Positions 55,601-62,193 of a stretch of 64,000 nt of DNA are shown piece by piece. Source of the DNA: Fistulifera solaris (taxonomy: Eukaryota; Bacillariophyta; Bacillariophyceae; Naviculales; Stauroneidaceae); assembly GCA_030295235.1 (NCBI GenBank), contig AP026164.1:1-64000 (forward strand), in the 5' to 3' direction. The position numbers and the translations under genes are program-made. Every line of letters starts with the position of its first letter. Position 1 is the first letter of the stretch. The notes under the pieces were generated by a model. The model did no database searches, was not told the DNA's origin, and saw only the letters and a program-made list of their open reading frames with translations.

Positions 55601-56586
55601 CCTGGTTCCGGCGGTTCCCACGGTTGTCCACTTCCTAACACCATGTCATTTATGGATAAGATTCTTCCTTGCGTAAACTGGACATCCATAATACCCCGTC
55701 TTGGTTCTTGAATTGATATGGTTTGATCCACACGTCCCAACCATACAACATATGTTTCGTCATGAGACGGATTGCTGCACGTCTCACCCGAAATGTGCTG
55801 CAGAATTTTCCCGGTTCGACTATCAATGGAAACCGCCATGGTGTGTCGACTTCCGGTATAAATACGGCCCCTATTATCAACGAAAGGTACCCGTGATACA
55901 AGCTCACTCATGGTAGTCGTGACAGTCACTTCATCTGTTGCTTGTCGATCAAGCATGCCATCGCGGAGAGGAGCTGTCAAATGAACTTTTCCATCAATAG
56001 AGGGTACCGCGGACGTTTTCCAAACAAATTCGTCCTCTTTTGCTGTTGATTTGGTCGTTGTATAAATAAGGGGCGCCAATAGGGAAGCCTCTGCTGCCGC
56101 AGTTTGTCGATCCTGAAATTCGTGGACATTCTCTTGCGAGGATGTCCGCCAAACAGTCTTTCCTGTCGATCGTGAAATGCCCGCCATCGTGCCATCAACA
56201 GCCACCACGACTAGTATGTCACTGCAGTTCGCAGTATCGTTATTTTCTTCCTCATCCTCGGTTCCATCTGTGGTTGAGTAGCGCGAAGAGTCATCGTAGT
56301 ATTGTTGCAAAGATGTATCTTTTTCGTTTCTTTCAAGGACTTTGGTCAATTGCCACATCGGTCTATCATTTAACTGTAAAGTGGTTAAATCCGCACCTAC
56401 TTTCCGGTTGTTGTGAGCATTATTTGAGGAAGGAGGATGCAAAGACGTAGGCTTCGCAGTTTTTGCCGAGGCTAAAGTTGTGTGTTGCCGAAGAACCGCA
56501 TCAAGAAAGAATAATGCTTGCACGAGAACAAACTTCTTTCTGTGTTGCTTTATATAAAAAGCGTGCTTGTCTCTATTTGCGTTCAT
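52696..56586 (-). CDS. IRE1-like ER stress sensor kinase/RNase with C-terminal CCCH finger
   Basis: IRE1 senses unfolded proteins in the ER and cleaves RNA. The 1296-residue frame is intact. Domains in order: signal peptide (FVLVQALFFLDAVLRQ); a lumenal domain with the first repeat DILVVVAVDGTMAGISRSTG and GRIYTGSRHTMAVS; a transmembrane span at about 535-555 (LPPTVALIFVVSFEMGRRKR); a kinase domain from about 585 (YGGHGTVVFKG, VAVKRML, HRDLKPANILL, SDMGLGKQL, GSVGWQAPEV); and the KEN RNase at about 920-1035 (SVRDLLRLMRNKHHHFDEM, YFEQRFPRLLIHCY), with the RN..H pattern kept. DMG replaces DFG. After a 130-residue linker comes a CCCH zinc finger (about 1178-1205: RLCNHWDVSYGTSC, KNKCVFAHG) and a basic Gly/Ser/Lys tail. 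The finger is not part of animal, plant or fungal IRE1. Confidence 0.93.
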   Translation of the reverse strand: MNANRDKHAFYIKQHRKKFVLVQALFFLDAVLRQHTTLASAKTAKPTSLHPPSSNNAHNNRKVGADLTTLQLNDRPMWQLTKVLERNEKDTSLQQYYDDSSRYSTTDGTEDEEENNDTANCSDILVVVAVDGTMAGISRSTGKTVWRTSSQENVHEFQDRQTAAAEASLLAPLIYTTTKSTAKEDEFVWKTSAVPSIDGKVHLTAPLRDGMLDRQATDEVTVTTTMSELVSRVPFVDNRGRIYTGSRHTMAVSIDSRTGKILQHISGETCSNPSHDETYVVWLGRVDQTISIQEPRRGIMDVQFTQGRILSINDMVLGSGQPWEPPEPGAYSNSRLPLARDGNKGSLFATPSGVLAFRQENNVLWMAEDFFESPVAFAVDVASGSSLPVTIIPDPAIPNNSPEYLLREIQRQLRAPSTDDEQTIIAALPSGQLYAMPLKYHSPMHDASKEKIIDGPDRPEITSNGEVHVDDVGSCHPGNAKFPACLYDAGQNPFAPMLVGEYTEDTAIVPLFHPDYGYIPSYYHIPMTEKKKQHKILRILGSWLPPTVALIFVVSFEMGRRKRLKDLAESGDVSSSTSPTEEGGVIQVYDDVILGYGGHGTVVFKGLLDGRQVAVKRMLKAYHASADREISLLIESDGHANVVRYFLKETRGDFVYLALELCDLSLHDLIGALCSEPKVRSLAATRSLLVQIANGVRHLHRLRIVHRDLKPANILLADSRNQKSKRKDDKKDDESPIRLFERGLYVAKISDMGLGKQLVGQSSYGASLLNESSLRGVWNGEKASFAEAGPGSVGWQAPEVMARRIPSDGSVRSEGSLNPESASGSSPADNCLSGRTSRSVDVFSLGCIFYSTLKPGSHPFGEWYEREANIMHNRPQLDALKDISLDAYDLVASMLQRNPLLRPTASQVCEHPFFWSAERRLAFLCEFSDRLEMDYDVTSQTMTRLLAVEQGAAQVVGTSWDNGLEPELLSNVQRFRTYDPSSVRDLLRLMRNKHHHFDEMSDNLKNTLKSKTDGLLEYFEQRFPRLLIHCYNFCREYLTVDDPLSVKYNIAHYGQKKRLGDKALAEVVEVDERGEGTPTKDRHATVLPRQNVPEMIPESPLESDPQGTADVAGTILRSASNGEDVSSLPLDVNTVGDVIIWHGSTAARSLHCRGWSRSDEEWIRRVDASLRKRDTNLERCAEDPKFRTRLCNHWDVSYGTSCPMRKKNKCVFAHGPVELRVKDTKRNRWGKLVDANGDCKNPQHSGGEDTYGAARSIETNRKQDGKWNLDLNGSSGGRGKQKSGASKRKGESKQKE

Positions 56587-56914
56587 GTCTTCCGTCTTTG
56601 ATGTAAACAGGACTTTTTCGAATAAGATTCAGAAATCGAGAAACGATAAAGGGTAGATAATCTGAGCTTCCTAATGTCATCAAATTGTCCTTGAAGACTT
56701 CGTAGCAAACAAACAATTCTTTCCACACCGTCCTATTTTGCAAGCCGGTCTCCTTGTTGATCGTATACAAGGATCGATAAGAATGTAATAAAAGCCAAGC
56801 GAGGCAAGAAATGATAAATGATCATCACCGTCGATGACAGCAGACGGAGAAAAGCCTGTTACTGGCATCTCGCCGCGCGATCCCCTTGCGTGGTCAATCG
56901 AGGAAATATTATCA

Positions 56915-57125
56915 CCCGAACTCCCAGATTTTCTGTGGACGTGAACATGCCACGGATTTTCAGGGTAGGTGAAAACACGACACACCCCCGGATTTTCTGG
57001 GGATGTTAAAATACCACATACCCAGATTTTCTGGGTATGTGAATATGCCACACTCCCAGATTTTCTGGGAGCGTAAAAACCACTTCGAGATTTTCTGGGG
57101 ACTTGGAACACCACATCCTGACATT
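56915..57125 (-). repeat. Minisatellite array C (34-38-bp units with hairpins)
   Basis: About six units share CCAGATTTTCTGG. The inverted arms vary together: CATACCCAGA-TTT-TCTGGGTATG at about 57016 and CTCCCAGA-TTT-TCTGGGAG at about 57052. The array lies just upstream of the IRE1 gene. Open frames crossing it are repeat translations. Confidence 0.85.
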
Positions 57126-57422
57126 TTCTTAAGGTACAAAAATCCGTGACCAAATGCCGCAATACAAGAACTAATCGAAGAGCGCGCCTTTAGCAAATGG
57201 CCTTTATGTACAGTGACGAATACTTTGTAAGGTGCCATGAACTAGTTCGGATAATCTGCGGCGATATCCCTACTTGAAAGTCAGAAGTCAAAACTAGACT
57301 AAGCAGTTTCCTTGGCTTTATTCATGCTCTCTCTAATTTTGATTATCTTTGTATCAGTCTTGTTTCATTCCTTCCTTGTTCCTGATTGTGCATTGTGCCA
57401 TGGTATTTATTGTCCTTTTACA
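57126..57422. other. Spacer, no gene seen
   Basis: About 300 bp of non-coding DNA with pyrimidine-rich text, probably the 3' region of the next gene. Confidence 0.5.
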
Positions 57423-58436
57423 TCAGTTTTCGTGATGAATCAACTGATACAATCGTCGACGTGCTTCCTCTACATCCGCCGGCTCATTTGAACGAAACAC
57501 CCCGGCGGATCGCTCACTGTCGTTGCTCATTTGACTGCATCCAGAGCGTTGTCGATTAACCAGAGCTCGGGTGTAATCCGAGCGACGCATCGATTGTCCC
57601 AATCTCTTCAGTGTGCGTTGGTACTGCACCTGCAACTCGAACGCGTCCGGTAGACTAATCGAAGAGTTACTAGCTTCCGGCGTAACACGAAAGGCCGGCG
57701 CACTGCGCGCAGTACTGCTTTGAACGGTATGGCTGTTGTGACGAGACAGTTTGGTTTTCTCGAACAAATTGATCTCGTTTGGAACGGGAGATCGACAGGG
57801 ATCTTCCGACGGTTCGTGCAAGTGCTCTTGCACCATGAAACTGCGATTCTGCGTCATGGGATGTTCGCTGTAGAATGAAGGCGCATTCTCCAAGATTCGA
57901 TCAGGGATGCGTTCCGCAAAATGCGTTGGCGCATACGTTGCCGATTGCGAATGCGACAAGCGCCCCCGTCTCGAATTTGCTCTCTGAGGAGGATGAAATC
58001 GTTGACGTGGAAATTCCTGATGCGTGAAGGAATGCTGTCGCGCGGGAAGGTGCGATCCCCGAACGGGCTGAAGCGAATGATAACGCTGCGGCTGTTGCCT
58101 TTGAAAGTGGGGATCATGCTGCGCGTACATACTTGAAGAATAGTCTTCAGATACTTTGTGCTGTTGATTATTCGTGTGAAAGTGATGCTCATCATCGAGA
58201 GGATCTCGATTGAGCTCATCGTCGTTTAGAAAATCATCATCAGCAACGATCTGATCGACATCATCTTGCATAATAATTCCCGCTAAAGACTCATTATCGT
58301 CAAGACTCATCAAAAAGTCATCATCGACAACTCCATCTATCACAGAATTGTCATCCTCAATCATTTCAGCGTCAAAGTCGACCTCGCTGCTATCCCACGG
58401 TGTCTCCGTGATTCCGAATGAATCATCGTCTGCCAT
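57423..58436 (-). CDS. Hypothetical acidic/low-complexity protein
   Basis: The ATG at 58436 opens an intact frame of 337 codons. The first 90 residues are strongly acidic (DDNSVIDGVVDDDFLMSLDD), followed by a Gln/His/Arg/Ser-rich, probably disordered middle. A helical C-terminus (DAFELQVQYQRTLKRLGQSM, ADVEEARRRLYQLIHHEN) is the only ordered part and could mediate binding. I recognise no domain. The codon pattern and intact length in an error-prone sequence support a real gene. Confidence 0.6.
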   Translation of the reverse strand: MADDDSFGITETPWDSSEVDFDAEMIEDDNSVIDGVVDDDFLMSLDDNESLAGIIMQDDVDQIVADDDFLNDDELNRDPLDDEHHFHTNNQQHKVSEDYSSSMYAQHDPHFQRQQPQRYHSLQPVRGSHLPARQHSFTHQEFPRQRFHPPQRANSRRGRLSHSQSATYAPTHFAERIPDRILENAPSFYSEHPMTQNRSFMVQEHLHEPSEDPCRSPVPNEINLFEKTKLSRHNSHTVQSSTARSAPAFRVTPEASNSSISLPDAFELQVQYQRTLKRLGQSMRRSDYTRALVNRQRSGCSQMSNDSERSAGVFRSNEPADVEEARRRLYQLIHHEN

Positions 58437-58974
58437 GCTTCGTTCGTGTATTTGAAGGCTTTGCAATCAGAATAAAGAAGTATGTTTCTAGAGGTAATTG
58501 CTGCGTTTCAGTATTTCGCACAGGCCGACTGCACCTCTTGGGTATCTTTGAATGGCTTGCTGTGTTGTGTTGTGCGTTGCTGTTGCTGTTTGCTATGATA
58601 CCTGGTAACACCCACAAAAAGATGAAGAAAATTTTGGCTGGATCCTACGAAATTGCCGTAAAAAGAACGTGGGGACTTGGTCAACGGCGACAAAAACCGA
58701 AACGAAGCACGCCCTCCAAAATTTTTTCGCAAACGAGATGCCGTCTTGTCGAAACAACAACATGCGTGGAAGTCGGACAAAATTAGTGCCACGTATCTAC
58801 AGACTTGAAATATATAGAATATCTTTATCATACAAAAACACCCGCGAGAAACAAAAAGTATGAGAAAGACCTTTTAATTATCGAGTACCGGACTCCTTTC
58901 GTCAATCACGAGGAAGCAATGGAAAAAGTAAGAGGGGACATGTACAGTCCTATGACAAGTACCGTACCGGAAGG
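58437..58974. other. Spacer, no gene seen
   Basis: Non-coding by inspection. TACCTGGTA lies near 58599. Confidence 0.5.
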
Positions 58975-59043
58975 GACGTTAAAAGTTTGCCTCCCAGTAC
59001 AAGATTCTACGTAGCGTCCACGACAAGGCAGAATTTTAACGCC
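58975..59043 (+). repeat. 69-bp element with terminal inverted repeats
   Basis: GACGTTAAAAGTTTGCC at the left end (58975-58991) is the near-perfect inverse of GGCAGAATTTTAACGCC at the right end (59027-59043). The 35-bp interior is CCTCCCAGTACAAGATT plus CGTAGCGTCCACGAC. A related fragment lies at 551-608. The form resembles a very small MITE; target-site duplications are not clear. Confidence 0.65.
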
Positions 59044-59697
59044 GTTTCTTCGGTACCGGTACCATGAAACCGAAACACGATAAGAAACGGAAGTGGGGTG
59101 CAAGGTGCAAGTACTTGTAGCATGACGCACTCCAGACTTCGAAGTTCCAAGCTGGGCACGGCGTTTAAAAATTCCCCGCGTTGCTGTCGCTGCTTGTTCG
59201 GAAATACCTTTTCGATTAGGGTTTTCATAACACTGTCGCACAGTCTCTCCCCGTACGGAATTTTGTAGAGGCTGTGTTACTACATAAAAGACCTCGTACT
59301 TCGTCTCCAAAGGGGTTCCTCGTTAGTGGCGATATCTATTCATTGAGTTATAGATATTGAATGTTGTATTTGAGGATGTTGCAGTTATAGGAATGAATTA
59401 TTCGTCAACTTTTGAAATACTCCGTTCTACAGAGTACTCCGTAACAAGGACTGAAAAACTAATGCGAAATATAGGCGTCCTTTTTCTACGACTCAGAAAA
59501 CTTCAGTCCCGCCAAGCGTCTAGAAAATCAATTTTCAATTTAGCTCTACATCTTTGAAGTCGGTAGTATTGATCTTGACAGTGTTGTAAGAGGGACCTAC
59601 GTCGATTGCGTTCCAAATCTCAATGAACTCTTCTATGAAATCGTCCGTTGTCTAGCAGTCCGTATTCTTCAACATTGTGCTCTAGTACTTCCACTTC
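59044..59697. other. Spacer, no gene seen
   Basis: About 650 bp. GGTACCGGTACC lies near 59052, and TACTCCGTA words occur near 59420 and 59442. No coding region is supported. Confidence 0.5.
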
Positions 59698-60474
59698 TCA
59701 CAATTCCTTGGGCGCGAGTGCCATGATCGTAAAGCGCACTTCATTGGGATCGCGCGCCATGAATTTTTGCACCAAAGCACACGCGTCAACTAACAAGTTC
59801 TGACAAGGACCATGACACACGGGCCCCTCTTTTCGCCCATCCAGTTCGTACAATTTCCCATTGACAGCCATCAAAGCCACAAAATGCGTGATAATATCAT
59901 CATCAAGAGATCCACGTGTTGTTGCATTCTGTTCACTGCTCGTAGCTCGATCGTGATGTTGAGCAATCTGCTGATCCTGTTCGAGCTTTTGAGCGCGTTC
60001 GATTGATGACAGTGTTTGTGTTGCTTGAGCGAATTGCGCCAGCCACGAATCGGGAACTAATAGTTCCGCGGGACCGTTGAGTAAAGCATGTAAAAGCGCA
60101 ATAGTCCCACAAGCGTTACCGATGCGTTGTTTAATGAACCAAATGTCGCTCGATTCTTTCACAATATTTTCGGGAGGATCTTGGTGAGCATTTTGGACGT
60201 CTGTCAAGGGATACAACAACAGAACGGCTTGCACGGGCTGCGCAATCATTTCTAATGCCCATTCTTCAGTACTAAAAACATCGACGAATTCATATGCTTG
60301 CGAATATCCAAGTTTGCGAACGTAATCATTGACAAGATCCGGGTTAGACTCCAAAGGAAACCATTTGTGCTTTTCTTCTGTATTGCTGCTGTTATGTTCC
60401 TGCGACATTATACTCGTAGAAAGAATTACAGATAGTGGTACGAAAAGAGAACGAAAGAACGACGATAGATGCAT
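59698..60474 (-). CDS. Ubiquitin C-terminal hydrolase (UCH family) with hydrophobic N-terminus
   Basis: UCH enzymes (peptidase C12) release small adducts from ubiquitin. The core starts HKWFPLESNPDLVNDYVRKL, as in UCHL3. Catalytic features are the oxyanion Gln and nucleophile Cys in KQRIGNACGTIALLHAL (near residue 122), the His in DDIITHFVALMAVNGKLYEL, and the Asp in LDGRKEGPV. The length (258 aa) is near that of UCHL3 (230). From the first ATG (60474) there are 22 additional residues, MHLSSFFRSLFVPLSVILST, hydrophobic enough for a signal peptide. A second ATG at 60408 (MSQEHNSS) would give a cytosolic form. The gene is divergent from the proteasome gene at 60718, with only 243 bp between start codons. 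Confidence 0.93.
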   Translation of the reverse strand: MHLSSFFRSLFVPLSVILSTSIMSQEHNSSNTEEKHKWFPLESNPDLVNDYVRKLGYSQAYEFVDVFSTEEWALEMIAQPVQAVLLLYPLTDVQNAHQDPPENIVKESSDIWFIKQRIGNACGTIALLHALLNGPAELLVPDSWLAQFAQATQTLSSIERAQKLEQDQQIAQHHDRATSSEQNATTRGSLDDDIITHFVALMAVNGKLYELDGRKEGPVCHGPCQNLLVDACALVQKFMARDPNEVRFTIMALAPKEL

Positions 60475-60717
60475 AGACGAATGTCAAACAAACACCAACG
60501 AAATAGATACAGTACTTGTCTGGATCAACAATTTTTTGTCGAACTTTATCAATATCCGGGTTTTCCTCTGTCGATAAATTTCCTACGGGGCCTTCGTGAA
60601 ATGCACGTATCGAAATGTTCGTATTTTCCTAAAGTTTTTACATTTATTGCATTGCAATAGTCTGTCTAGACAATGAAAATTTATCAATAAAGAATCACAA
60701 AAAACAATTCACCAAGA
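60475..60717. promoter_or_regulatory. Shared 243-bp region between divergent UCH and proteasome genes
   Basis: The two start codons face away from each other across 243 bp, so promoters probably overlap and the genes may be co-regulated. No known proteasome control element was recognised. Inferred from spacing only. Confidence 0.5.
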
Positions 60718-61869
60718 ATGAAATTTGACAGATATCCGGTTCTTTTAACAGTATTTATGCTGTGTTGCGTGCTGGAAACGGGCAAGGCGATCAAGTCCTT
60801 TCCGCCTGTCGATGAAACGCAATTATTTCCTCTTTTAGAGACGAACCTTTCTCCATACAATCGCGAAATCCAATGCCCCGGATCATTTCTCGCTAAAGAT
60901 TCGATCAATTTTACAACGATTGACATCGCTGATTACCATGAAGACGAGTATCTGTCACTCAAGCGCTTCCTTGACTCATCAAATGCGTTTGCAACGAACC
61001 ATCCTCAGCAATCGCAAGAACTAGCAAAAGATAACAAAAATTCGAATCTCAAATTTACAAAAACGGGCACCACCATTGTTGGAGTCGCGATAGATGGCGT
61101 CTGCGTCCTGGCGGCCGATACACGCGCAACAGCGGGGAGTCTTGTAGCCGATAACCGAGCCGAAAAATTGCATCTTTTGAATGCACGAACAGTGGCGGCC
61201 GGAGCCGGGACGTCAGCGGATTTGCAGCACATTACTCGAGAATGTGCTGCCGTAGCGGCCTTACAAGCGCGATGGAATCAAGTAGGGAACGACGTCGATA
61301 GTAAACGGGAGGATACTTCTTCGGTCCTCGAATTAGTCTACTGGTTACGAAAGCGCTTGTATGAACGCAATGGAGCATATCAAGCCAATTTGATAGTCGG
61401 AGGCATTCATCACAATGGAAAAGCACAGCTACGGGCTATTCATCCGCATGGGAGTGTCGATGTTGTACCTTTTACTGCATTAGGATCTGGAGGTATGGCA
61501 GCCATGAGTGTTTTGGAGCAAGGATATCCGGCGCTAGCTAGGGCAGACGATCCTCGACAAGCCGCCCAAGAGTTGTGCATTCAAGCTATTCGTGCCGGCA
61601 TTGAAAATGATCTAGGAAGCGGATCGCAGGTTGATATCTGTGTTGTCGACGCGAAAGCGGGGTGTGTCATGACACGGGGAGTTCATCCGGAAGAGCGTTT
61701 GCCCACTATGGACGAAAGATTAGACGATATCGGTGACACAGGAGGTGTCAATGGTTTTGGAAAGGTTCCTTTTGTGTTGCAAGCTCCGCGTGTTGTTCGA
61801 CCCAGCGATATGGAACTGCGAATGAGAGAACGAGAGCTATGGAGTTCGCTTATCAACGATGTTGAGTGA
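60718..61869 (+). CDS. 20S proteasome beta subunit (PSMB7/beta2-like) with presequence
   Basis: Beta2 carries the trypsin-like activity of the 20S proteasome. The mature part begins at TTIVGVAIDGVCVLAADTRA near residue 117, with Thr1 after Gly (TG|TTIV), Asp17 in AADTRAT and Lys33 in ADNRAEKLH. TAAGAGTSADLQHI, AQLRAIHPHGS and GSGGMAAMSVLEQGYP are typical. The end of the protein (PSDMELRMRERELW) is the long beta2 C-terminal arm. Ahead of Thr1 are 116 residues, longer than the usual propeptide of about 40. They start MKFDRYPVLLTVFMLCCVLE, a clear signal-peptide-like segment, then IKSFPPVDETQLFPLLETNL. The residue after the likely cleavage site is not aromatic. The frame is intact with no intron. 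Confidence 0.93.
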   Translation: MKFDRYPVLLTVFMLCCVLETGKAIKSFPPVDETQLFPLLETNLSPYNREIQCPGSFLAKDSINFTTIDIADYHEDEYLSLKRFLDSSNAFATNHPQQSQELAKDNKNSNLKFTKTGTTIVGVAIDGVCVLAADTRATAGSLVADNRAEKLHLLNARTVAAGAGTSADLQHITRECAAVAALQARWNQVGNDVDSKREDTSSVLELVYWLRKRLYERNGAYQANLIVGGIHHNGKAQLRAIHPHGSVDVVPFTALGSGGMAAMSVLEQGYPALARADDPRQAAQELCIQAIRAGIENDLGSGSQVDICVVDAKAGCVMTRGVHPEERLPTMDERLDDIGDTGGVNGFGKVPFVLQAPRVVRPSDMELRMRERELWSSLINDVE

Positions 61870-62193
61870 TGGTGAAAACCGGCGACCTGTTGTTCCTAAC
61901 ATCGTGTTACGAATACGTTGACCTTTTAATACTTGCTTTATTCCCACGGTAAACGCAGGCCTTTTGTGGCATTTTTCCACGGATTGAGGGATGATGCATC
62001 AATAGCGGTTTTCGAACTCTTTAGACATTACTGGGGCAGAATGTTTTAATTTATGCTAGAAACTGCCGTACCGAGTGGATCTTTTCCTCTCTACTCTTAT
62101 TTGTTGTTTCATGTTTCACTTTGTAATTAGTGGACTCAAAACAATTAAGCTGTAGTGCCTGTTATGACAGAATCGGCTTAGGCATTATCTTCC
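61870..62193. other. Spacer between convergent genes
   Basis: About 320 bp of 3' regions. Nothing else is seen. Confidence 0.5.

Noticed and set aside
56680-57162. 160-codon minus-strand open frame over array C
   Set aside because: Its text is a translation of the repeat units and it has no domain; it overlaps the IRE1 leader.
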